A DNA stretch of 64,000 nucleotides from Cryptomeria japonica (taxonomy: Eukaryota; Streptophyta; Pinopsida; Cupressales; Cupressaceae), in contig NC_081412.1 of NCBI RefSeq assembly GCF_030272615.1, forward strand, positions 18,329,932 to 18,393,931, given 5' to 3'. The notes beneath the pieces are model-generated. The model worked only from the letters and a program-made list of their open reading frames with translations. It was not told where the DNA came from and searched no databases. The stretch's first letter is position 1; every line of letters begins with the position of its first letter. Positions 12,000-21,329 of the stretch are shown piece after piece. A program made the position numbers and the translations under genes.

Positions 12000-12744
12000 G
12001 TCTAATGCATGGAAAAGTCAAAAAATCAAAACAAATCAAAAAATCAAGAAAAAGAAAATAAAAAGGTATAATAAAAGCAACTAGTGAAAACCTAGCAATA
12101 GGCGCTATTGTGAGAGAACAACTCCTCTATCTATCTCCATACCATTCTATCCATATCCTTAGCACACTATCGACTATCGCTCGACATTTTTATCATCATA
12201 TCCATTCAGGACATACTTAGCATAGTCACTATCCTAATTTATCTGCATATTCCTTCACCGCATCTCACCATGGCTTGGTAATCACTGTACATATCCACAT
12301 CAAGAGGCACACTTAGCTAGGGGTAACATTTTTCAAAACTTGCAACACATTCAAACCGTCAAAACCAACATCAAACTCAGAACATCACATCTAGCAAATA
12401 ATACTAGCACAATCACAAAGCAAACCATTGATCATAAATTAAAATCCACAAAGAACTGATGGATGATTTTCTGAAGTATCCAATGAAGCATCTTGCATAA
12501 AGTTTTGACTATTTTGCACTTGAACTTTTTGAATTATTGGATCTTCTGAAATTTTCTCCACAATGCTTCAAAGCTAGAGAATATCAGGAGACTCCAATAT
12601 TTTTTTAAGTTTTCTGTCTGTGAGGAAATCATCTGTATTGTGTAAATACTTGTCTTGAGACATGATACACAACATATCACTGAAGACATGAATCCACTTT
12701 ACGCATACAAATGGTTTAATCTTGTCTGTTTATATGCAATCTGC

Positions 12745-12865
12745 ACTTAGGTCATCCTGGTTCAATTATACCTTGACGCTTGTGCTATCTTGGAAAATCA
12801 AACACCATGTAAATTTTTCTCAAGTCATTATGGTTCAATTATACCATTATGCTTGTATGAATTTC
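12745..12865 (+). repeat. Duplicated GGTTCAATTATACC motif in E1
   Basis: Two copies about 75 bp apart of a 40-bp segment: GTCAT, then GGTTCAATTATACC, then GCTTGT. The same pair occurs in reverse complement in E2 (32285-32400). Confidence 0.75.
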
Positions 12866-13002
12866 CAACATCTCCCCAAAATCAAACAATGCTCAATGAT
12901 GATACATACAAAAAGCAAATGAACATGTGGTTATACAGGGATGACAACTACCGAATGAGGATTCTCCAAAAGAATTAGTTGCATATCATTTTACAATTAG
13001 TT

Positions 13003-13128
13003 GCATATCATATCATACATCTCATTTTCAAGATACATCTCACAGCATATCATATCATACATCTCATTTTCAAGATACATCTCACAACATATCATATCAT
13101 ACATCTCATTTTCAAGATGCATCTTGCA
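13003..13128 (+). repeat. Tandem repeat, 3 x 42 bp
   Basis: Units at 13003, 13045 and 13087 begin GCATATCATATCATACATCT. The first two are identical and the third has four or five changes. This lies in the hypervariable region before the antisense gene. Confidence 0.95.
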
Positions 13129-13365
13129 ACATCATGCATGTTCATCAAAAATCATATCATATTCATTAAAAATCACAAGCATCTATCTAAAACATTGCAT
13201 CATCATAGAATAAAACACAACATCTAGAAAGCATAATCCATAACACATCACATAAGGATCAAGGAAAATTGTGTCGTCTATATATATCTCTCCAAAAATG
13301 ATCAAAATACAAAATATGTCATGTCTCATGCAATACAATGATTAGAATCCAATAGAGACAACGTC

Positions 13366-15288
13366 TCTCATGTATGACTATCTCCTGAGGGGGATGGTCT
13401 CACCGCAGATGTCCCAACACCTGGATCTCCAGGTGGATCCTGTCTCGACGGCCCTGTCATGCCTCTACTCTCTGTCCTAGACCTAGTCTCTCGAGATCGA
13501 CTCAATCTCAACTGTGTAAAACTCTGCACTCGGTGCTCCCTAGGCACCGCATCCTCATAATGTCTCTGGTAATACTCCACCTCCTTGACTCTCAAGGACA
13601 ACTCTCTCATAATATCTCTCAGCGGGCCACCTACTACTACTCTCTCCAAAACCTCTGCTTGAGCCTCAGATCGACCCAACCGCTCCATCATAATATCTCG
13701 CTCTGTGGTCAGCTGTGTAATCTAACGTTGTTGCATCAACACCTATGCCTACAAATGCTGCATTGACAACTGCAGCGATCTAATTTGTGCATCCTCCACA
13801 TGTGTAGGAATCCACATCTGCAGAGGTACCTATGAAGGGGTCCCCCCTATCCCTCTCCCTATCCTTAGTGCAGGTGGAGGTAAAACATCTGACCTCCTCC
13901 TCTGGGTGGTCGACGCACGTCCTCATACCCTCCAACCACTGCTATCACCTCCTCAACCTGCTCCTCCCCTCTAGCTCTGATCGCTAAACCTCCTCTCCCT
14001 CTATCCACTACCACCCGTCGTACAACTCTCTCTCCCTGTATCCCCCTATCACCACCATATCTACCCCTATATCCTCTCCCCCTAAACTCCAATCTCCCGC
14101 TCACTCCTCGTTGACCTCGACCACCTCCTCCATCACTGCCCCCCTCATCTACCTCCTCATCATCATCGAATGTTGGAATCGTCCCAACTGGATCAAATGT
14201 CTTGGCTACTACCCATGCTACAAAAGGTCCCACAAACTTGTGAGTCATCCCTGCATCCATGATCTCAGGGGTATAAACCCAAATCTGGCTGGCTAACTAA
14301 AAGAACTCCTCTACCACCATTGTGCTGTCAATCATAGGACCCCAATTTGGGACATCCTATCTCTGTCGAGCATATAGGCATGCTCCCTGTGGTATGCCCT
14401 GTTGTCGCCCATACTGCCGTAGTACCTGACTAACCAAAAATCTCTCCATAACAAAGGGCATCCGCACTATCAAATATCTGGATGCAAAGACATGCGGCAT
14501 GTCCATCCCATCCTCAGCCCATACCTCACACCCTGTATATGGTTGCCTGACGACCATATCAATGTCATCCAACACTCTCCTCCAATGCTCTAGTTTGCCC
14601 AACTTGTACTGGAGAACTATCCCTCTATACGCATATGCGTAAGCATATCCAATGGTCTTGTTGCGGGGATAGACTCCCATGCCCATACCTGAAGCAATGT
14701 TACACCAGCTGATAACCTGTCGTAACCCAGGTACACAACCTCATGCAGATCCCTATATAAATGGGCCAGCATAGCTAATCCCCATGCAAAATGATGACCC
14801 TGCATCACCATGTCCTCTAGTACTAATCCCCATCCAACAGACAGTCCCTTCGACCTACGGTCGGGACATAGAAAGCCACCAATGAAACCTGCTAGAACTG
14901 ATGGCAGAGGAGTGTAATCCAAATCCAAAAACTCATGCCATGGGATCTCATACCCACAAATAGCATCATCTTGGAATATCTGGCACAGTGCCTCGATCCC
15001 ACCCTCCTCCGTCTGCTCATAATGTAACAATGCACCTACTACAGGAATCCACAGAATCTAGTAGCAATCCTTAGGTGTCATTGTCATCTCACCTGTAGCC
15101 AAATGAAAGGTGTTCATATCACTATGCCACCTCTCTACCAACACTGTCAATAATCCCTGGTTTACAATAAATAACAAAGAGGTCAAACCACACCTGTCAA
15201 TAATATCCCTGTCTCCCTGTGTCAATCACGGTATCAATGACCATGGTCTCAGAAATCACTCACGCGACTGTACTACTACAAGACACTC
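13366..15288 (-). pseudogene. antisense plant mobile domain (PMD) gene of E1
   Basis: Reading leftward from a probable splice acceptor (CAG|GAGTG at 15289): NTFHLATGEMTMTPKDCY near 15110, then LPSVLAGFIGGFLCPDRRSK, LSVGWGLVLEDMVMQGHHFA, MLAHLYRDLHEVVYLGYDRL and VTLLQVWAWESIPATRP, the usual PMD (aminotransferase-like plant mobile domain, MAIN/MAIL1 family) signatures. Then EHWRRVLDDIDMVVRQPY and MPFVMERFLVSQVLRQYG. The linker (about 14000-14200) is acidic then Arg/Gly-rich (FRGRGYRGRYGGDRG). The tail is a helix (VKEVEYYQRHYEDAVPREHR) and a Ser/Arg stretch. Several stops and at least one frameshift break it. Cellular PMD proteins act in the nucleus in gene expression and TE silencing; the role of element-borne copies is not known to me. 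Confidence 0.85.
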
Positions 15289-16357
15289 CTGAAAAACACA
15301 ACGCAAGTCCAATATCAGTTCCCTCATCAACACATGGATATCAAAATCAAAATCATCTCAAAAACTTGAAAACTTTGAACAAATCTAAATCAAGTTTTAC
15401 ATCATATCAAAATATCAAATCATATCAACTTGTAATACAACTCAAGTTTCACAAACATATCAACTTGTAACACAACTCAAGTTCCATATTAGCTTGTAAC
15501 ACAACTCAAGTTCCATATTAGCTTGTAACACAACTCAAGCTCCACAAATTCATATAAATCACATTCATATCCAAAAACTTGAAAAAATTTGAGCAAATTT
15601 AAATCAAGTTCCACAACATATCCAAAATCACATCAAAATCTATAAACTTGAAACATCGAAAATCAAATCAAGTTATATCAGAACTCGCATTGGACAAACT
15701 ATAAAATGATGACAGCAGGCACACTGATGGACAATTTACACCTATCCTGGCAAAACTGGCCTCGACCTATCAATTTTTCCTCATTCCCAAATCATATTGT
15801 ATCACAAAATTTTCCCCGATGCGCTAAAAAAACTTGTCTATGCACTGAAATCCTACTCATGCGCTAACCTATTCTCTCCATGCGCTACCCCATCTACCCC
15901 ACGTGCTAGACAAACTCTCTACCCTTTTCCTCTAATGCGCCATCCAATTTACCCTAAATGCTAAACCCATCCCATGCACTAACCTATCTTGCATTTGCGC
16001 TAGGTCATACCTACGTGCTATCTGACCCTACCCATGCGACCCCCTGTGGACCTTATGTGCTAGGTTTACCTGATGCGCTACCCATTTTACCCACTGCACT
16101 ACCCTGTGCACCTCATGCGCTAATCTATTACTATGCACTAACCTAGCTCAATGTGCTACCCTAATTTAACTATGCACTATCCTAAATATTCCGGATGCTA
16201 CCCTATTTGTTAAAACCCTACGTGCTATGAACTTTTTTGTATGCGCTACCCTTTCGACGTGACACACTAAAACGTAAAACCTGCATGAAAAATTCCAAAA
16301 AAAGTATCAAAAATGACAAAATAAAAAATCAAAAAGGGGCCAAAAAGGTTGACTTAT
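15289..16357 (-). other. Probable first intron of the E1 PMD gene
   Basis: The acceptor TTTTTCAG|GAGTG at 15289 matches the acceptor position of E2 (CTTCAG|GAGTG at 28774). At 16352-16357 the - strand reads ATAAGT where E2 has GTAAGT, so the donor may be lost by one change. The interval includes CAACTCAAGTT-type repeats (15430-15560) and the ATGCGCT array. Confidence 0.5.
15830..16260 (-). repeat. AGCGCAT degenerate array in the PMD leader of E1
   Basis: On the + strand about twenty (A/T)TGCGCTA(A/C)C-like cores are spaced 15-35 bp apart; on the PMD strand each reads (G/T)AGCGCAT. One-base variants (TGCACTA, GTGCTA) are common. Spacers show no steady period. Confidence 0.85.
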
Positions 16358-16489
16358 CGATGGTCCATGTGCGGCGGGCCTCCGATACTGCCTCACGTGC
16401 TCAAATCGATGGGAAGAATATGGAATAGGCATTTTGTCTTCTCTCCAAAGTCAACAAGCACAAATGAGACAAAACAATGCACTTTTCCC

Positions 16490-16497
16490 CTTTTATG
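16490..16497 (-). promoter_or_regulatory. TATA box of the antisense PMD gene, E1
   Basis: The - strand reads CATAAAAG followed 25 bases later by CTCATTTGTG (16459-16468) and then TTGGAGAG. The same arrangement occurs in E2 (27241) and E5 (61053), giving a conserved promoter. Confidence 0.65.
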
Positions 16498-16676
16498 GGG
16501 TGAATTGAAATTAGGGTTTGGAGATGGGTCATGTATCATGCTCACGGTCTTCGTCTAACCCTAAGAAACATTATTATCAAGAGATGAATCAATTTATCGC
16601 ATTCAACATAGACCAAAATTTAAAATGCTATCAAAATTATCAAATTAAATCAAATTTCAACTTTTTGATTCATCTC

Positions 16677-16686
16677 CCGAGGGGGC
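16677..16686 (+). other. Conserved GAGGGGGCAT tract, E1
   Basis: CTCCCGAGGGGGCATTATG lies 170 bp before the 3' LTR. Equivalent tracts occur in E2, E3 and E5. It may be a second purine primer or another signal. Confidence 0.6.
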
Positions 16687-16836
16687 ATTATGAACATCAT
16701 TTTATCAAACCTAAGGCATTGATTATAAAAAACTGGGGCATGACATATGTCAAAACAACATAAAGAAAATTGATCATAATCAAATTTTGACGACACATCA
16801 TTTTCTTTGAATTAACATGTGCACACACGTCACTTC

Positions 16837-16850
16837 AAAGAGGGGCAAAA
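16837..16850 (+). other. E1 polypurine tract
   Basis: AAAGAGGGGCAAAA directly precedes the TGTA start of the 3' LTR, the place of the plus-strand primer. Confidence 0.9.
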
Positions 16851-18249
16851 TGTAAACGTATAAAAATGACCATATTCCTAAATGAATATTTTATGTTCAT
16901 TCTTTTATTTAATTAAATTACCCACATTCTTCTATTTAATTAAGTAAATTATTCAATTTATTTAGTTAAATTCACTAAAAACCCCTTTTATCATTAAATT
17001 GAATAAATCATTTTATTCAATTAAATCCTTTCTATCCACTTTTAATTAAATTTATATTTAATTAATAGTTTACCCCAAATTGAATACATCTAATTTATCC
17101 AATTTCCCAAATTTCAACCAAATTGAAATAAAGTAATTTTATTTTAATTAAATCCTATTATCCCTCACCCACTTGCAAAATCCTACATCTCCCACTTGCA
17201 TCCTAAACCCCCTTCTAGACTCTTCTAATCACTTCTAAATTAGCCTAATCCATCTCCTAAATATTGTCACATCCCTAAGCAAGAGGAAGTCACTTCTCAA
17301 ACCCTCAAAGTCTTCAATAACCATTAAAGGCTTTAGGTCTCCAACAACTTTCTCTTCCAAACCATTAATGGTTAACTCAACCCTCTTGCATGATTAGAGA
17401 CTTTTTCTAAACTCAACCTTCATCCAACCCAAGGGTCTCATCAAGCATTCATTGCTTTGACCATGGTTATCCCCTTAACCCTTGCACAAGAGTTTATCCT
17501 TTGGTTAAAAGCTTTATCCAATGGATAATCCTAACCTAACCTTAACACTTACCCCCTAAGGTAACCATGAGGTCTTCTCAGGCATTTAATGTCTCCAACC
17601 CCTTCTCTCAACCAGTCTTATGTTGACAATTGTCACCATTTCATTGGTGATAATTGCAAACATGGATTGCCAACTTTCAAACTTGACCATTGATTAACTT
17701 TTTCAATCATGGCCATCCATTGCCCTATTTTCACTATACATAGAGCTCTCCATCCTCCATTTTAAGGATCCATGCAAGCTTTAGTATCTCATTTATGCTT
17801 AATTTTATCAATACACTTAGCCTCTCTTTTGCAAATAGGAAATAGTCTAAATAAGCATTTTTAGAGTATTTTCTTTATCATTATCTTAGAACATCAACTA
17901 ATACAGCATGTTTGGATAGTATTTCTACTAATCTTGTCATCTTATAATCTAGTTTGTAGCATTTATAGAATCATGCATAGATAGGATGCATTCTCATGTT
18001 AAAACCAACCAAAGCATCCCTCGTTCTTGTATTTGTCATCCCTAAACCACTTTGCTAAGTGATCTGAGAGCAAAGGCATTAGTTTGAGGGACCTTGTGAG
18101 ATAGAGAACCTGGAACCAACCTTGGGAAGTTGAGTCATCCTTCATGACACCGTATCTTGCACCAAGAATTGATGTGGGTGTGTGGATAAGTCCCTTTGAG
18201 CTTCATTTTTCACATTTTAAGCTTTATTGACCCGCTTTTCCCACATACA
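16851..18249 (+). repeat. E1 right LTR
   Basis: It starts TGTAAACG and ends CACATACA. It matches 132-1545 with scattered differences and small indels, so the insertion is not very recent. Confidence 0.93.
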
Positions 18250-18442
18250 CTAGGTCTTCCAATTTGCAATCAATATAAGCTGAAATATCTTCATCAACGA
18301 TGACTCCAGTGGGTATTTGGGATAGGGCATTAAATGATAATACAAGTGCACTAGAACTAGAGTGCGATGGAGAAGCTATGATTAAATGATAGACAAAATT
18401 TTTGAGAAATACCTTGACACTTTGAAATTTAGGGTGTTGCAA
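18250..18442 (-). pseudogene. B2 ORF2, N-terminal fragment cut by E1
   Basis: From ATG 18442 (-) the frame includes LSQIPTGVIVDEDISAYIDC, matching FSKIPKGVAFAEDPRIYIHC of B1 and the same part of C and D. It is the start of lineage 2 ORF2 and stops at the E1 LTR boundary; the remaining codons in the open frame are LTR sequence. A TATA-like TTTAAAAGG lies near 18640, about 200 bp upstream. Confidence 0.75.
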
Positions 18443-18900
18443 TGTCGCTCACAACACACCACTTCGGTTGTTGGATTACCACTTTGATGTTCTTCACCTG
18501 ATTGATTGAAAATGATCTCTGGATTTTTCTTCAAGATTTTGAATTTACTTTGAATCACTAGACGAATCGCTCTTGTCGCTCTGCACTTGAAAATTCTTTG
18601 CTTGAAAATAGATAAGTGAAAATGGCATCAAAATCCCCTTTTAAACGATCTTTCACCTACTATAATAAATGCTCCACCGCTAGGGTACAAACCCTAATTT
18701 TGCCTTTTACCACTTCAAAATCTTTAGCCAACTGACAAGTAACATATACCGATTAAGGTCTTTACTGATATAACCGGGGGTTCAAATATTTCACCAATAT
18801 GCTCCCCCTAAGCTTTTCTTAAGCTCAGTTTGTTGGTTTAGAGACTTCCACACTAGGTGCAGAAACCGGTTCATCTTGTGACACTTCTTCAGGTTTCTTT
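18443..18900 (-). other. B2 spacer between ORF1 and ORF2
   Basis: No ORF. It includes a TATA-like TTTAAAAGG at about 18637-18645 (-) and is otherwise A/T-rich sequence equivalent to the ORF1-ORF2 spacer of B1, C and D. Confidence 0.5.
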
Positions 18901-20104
18901 TTCTATGTTTTATTCATTCCTGCTTGAACGGTTTCAACATCAATCTTCCCTTCTAGAGTGATCGGTATATTATCCGATAGGTTCTTTCTCATTCTACAGG
19001 TTCTGGCAGTGTGTCCTAGTTTGTTGCAATGATAGCATACCATTCCAGGTGTTCTCCATGGTCCATTGTTCATACTACCATTCTTCCTTCTACATGTTGC
19101 AGTAGTGTGACTGCTACCATGACAGATCAAACAGGTTTCTCTCCAACCAGTTGCCGCTTGATAGCCACCACCACCAGATTGATGGTCATAAGCATTATAC
19201 CAATTTGGATTTTGGTTCACAATGGGTTCCGAGATAACTCCTTGAGTCCTTGGAGGGTATCTCCCAGTGTTGTGCAAAACAAACCTTCATTCAAATGCTC
19301 TATGCCCAAACTTGTTGCATGCATAACAGTTTCCATTGAATCTATTGGATCTAGGCTTATTGTTTAGAAAATAAGGAAAATTATTGTAGGCCTTATTTCT
19401 ACACACATTAGCAGTATGTCCTTCCTTGAGACAATTAAAGAAAACAAGTTTAAAATTTTTCTTACCTTTATCATTTGATGTTGGTTGCTCTTTGATGCTA
19501 CATCTTTTTTTCCAGAGGTCTCACCTTCCTCATAACTGGAGAAACCAAGTCCAATGGTATTCTTTACTAGTTTTGTTGATTCAAGCTTTTGCTCTAACTT
19601 AGTAGTACTTTGATCGAATTTGGCAAGTATCTCCTTTGTCTCAGTAAGTTATTTGGAAATAGCAGCATTAGATTCCTTCAAGGTTGCATTCTTAGAAAAA
19701 GCCATGTTTAGTTCACCTTGCATTTCTTCTTTTTTCACTTTACTCTCTTGGAGATGAGCAGTAAGGGCACTAATTTCTTGCTTCAGCTTAGACATCTCAT
19801 GATCTTTGTTTTTTACCAGATCTTCAACTTTCCTTTGATTCTCAAGCTCTTGACACATTCTGATAGTCAATCCTTCCAGTTCCCTTCTCAGGTTGGCATT
19901 GGATTCATTCAATTTTTCAACTTCTTCAACTAGGTCATCCATGTCTGCTTCATCAGAAGAGCTATTTTTAGTAAGCTCCATTAGTTTCTCAGCATGCTCT
20001 CTTCTTTTTGCTAGAGAAGCTTTATACTTGACTTTGAGTTCATCATAGGCTCTCTCAGTTTGAGTGAGATGATGAGTAAGTTCCCTCACAGTGTATTCCC
20101 CCAT
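18901..20104 (-). pseudogene. B2 ORF1: Gag-like coiled coil with zinc knuckles
   Basis: From ATG 20104 (-), about 50 bp after the primer site, MGEYTVRELTHHLTQTERAY leads into a long Glu/Lys/Leu-rich coiled coil (to 19649). Near 19277-18903 two CCHC knuckles are visible: CLICHGSSHTTATC and CYHCNKLGHTARTC; a third (CLKEGHTANVC) lies near 19400. At least one stop or frame change separates coil and knuckles. The coil differs clearly from B1, C and D, so B2 is a different subfamily. The usual globular Gag core is absent. Probable role: RNA binding and particle association using another element's machinery. Confidence 0.75.
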
Positions 20105-20136
20105 ATATCCTTCCAAGTGGTTAGACTTATAGAAAG

Positions 20137-20154
20137 GTTGTCTCTTATACCAAT
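20137..20154 (-). other. B2 primer-binding site
   Basis: On the - strand ATTGGTATAAGAGACA follows the LTR end. It is a mutated form of the initiator-Met primer site TGGTATCAGAGC seen in B1, C and D. Confidence 0.75.
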
Positions 20155-21279
20155 TGATGAATACTAAGAGGGGGGGTGAATTAGTATACCAAAAAACACT
20201 GAACTCAAACTTCTAAAAAGTTTAGCAGATAACCGGTACAATAGATTCACTAATAAACTAGTTAATATAAATGCAAATCAAATAGAAAACAAATCATTCA
20301 CCCACAAGAGCATAATCACCATAACACAAGATGTTTTGACATGGAAACCCAAATGGGGAAAACCATAGTGAGCAGAAACTCACAAGTAACTATCTACAGA
20401 ATAGAAACCAGACCAGTTAAGGTCATACAATGTTCTTCACCAGAACAGATCCTGTTAGGAATCTAGATCTCTATTAGGAGATAAGTCCTGTTAAAGACTA
20501 CCTTGTGAGAGGATTTCAGATTCACAGTTGTGAACCGCCTTGTTAGAGGATTTACAAAGGCTTTGCTAGGCCTACCCGGTTAAGGGTTTCAAACTTGTGA
20601 AAGATGTGAGTAATCAACAAGTGAGTGATCTAGATACTAGCACAGTATGCTTGGTTAGATCCTTGATAGCTCACTGTTAATGCATTTCAGCATTACTTCA
20701 GTCTTCAATATCTCCACACTCCTACTCTTCACACAGACCTAATCTTCTCTTCTATGATTGCACATACAAACCCTCATCATCATTTTAAAACCCTAGACAT
20801 GATGTCCTTATAAAGGAGTCCGATTTCATGTCGGTCCAATAGGATTAAATTACAAGTTCCCAGGTTCAGTGCATCTAGACACATTTGGTAACACAACACA
20901 AAATCACTGCCAAAGTGTCGATGGATGATAACTCATCATAGAAATATCGGTTGGTAACTCATCACAGAGTAATACTGGTTCATACAATTTACCGGTTACC
21001 GGTTGTCAAAAATGAAGACTGGAAAAATGTTAACTACTGCTTTGTTCCTTTGTACCACTTGAGATTCTCAAACCGCTTGAGGTCTTCATACCACTTGAGG
21101 TCTTTAGTTAGTTTGTGACAGGTAAACATCTTCTGCAAAACACCGATAGTCTAAAGACTCTAATACATAATACCGATTGGAACAAACACTGGTTGAGCAT
21201 AAATCATACATCAAGAAAGTGCACACAAAGCAAGTGTGTGTCCATCAATGACAATCACAACATCATCAAAATGCTAACA
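20155..21279 (-). repeat. LTR between B1 and B2 (5' LTR of B2)
   Basis: On the - strand it begins TGTTAGCATTTTG at 21279 and ends TTCATCA at 20155, right before the B2 primer site. It has the R/U5 marks of the family: GGGGAAAACC near 20356 and the C tract CACCCCCCCTCTTAG near 20172. It is not the same LTR as B1's 5' LTR (25577-26386). Confidence 0.8.
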
Positions 21280-21316
21280 CAAATGATCTCCTCTGAATAA
21301 GCATTTTTCTCTCCAC

Positions 21317-21329
21317 TACTCCCCCTTTG
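21317..21329 (-). other. B1 purine tract
   Basis: The - strand reads TCAAAGGGGGAGTAGTGG after GTCATTGATG, as at 44791 in C. C and D have a second tract directly before the LTR; B1 lacks it and passes after about 40 bp into a different LTR. Confidence 0.6.

Larger units (their letters stand above)
12000..13365 (+). other. E1 non-coding tail after pol
   Basis: No ORF with recognisable similarity. The first part matches E2 around 32870-32960 in reverse complement (both keep ACCATGGCTTGGT followed by CTAGGGGT), so it belongs to the element. It contains a duplicated motif with core GGTTCAATTATACC (12755 and 12830) and a 3 x 42-bp tandem repeat. Confidence 0.65.
132..18249 (+). mobile_element. E1: Ty3/gypsy Tat/Ogre-type retrotransposon with antisense PMD gene
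   Basis: Two LTRs (132-1545 and 16851-18249) bound a 15.3-kb interior. Order on the + strand: LTR, primer site, 3.1-kb leader, gag, protease, G-patch, acidic linker, reverse transcriptase, RNase H, second RNase H, integrase, non-coding tail; then a PMD gene on the - strand and the 3' LTR. The dual RNase H and the extra ORF between pol and the 3' LTR are hallmarks of the Tat lineage. Every coding region has stops or frameshifts, so this copy cannot act on its own. Its right end cuts the B2 element within ORF2. The first 5 bases after it are ctagg; the matching left duplication would lie outside the window if E1 is part of a tandem array. Confidence 0.93.

Noticed and set aside
13003-13128. CRISPR-like array
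   Set aside because: The three units are contiguous, without unique spacers, in a plant retroelement.
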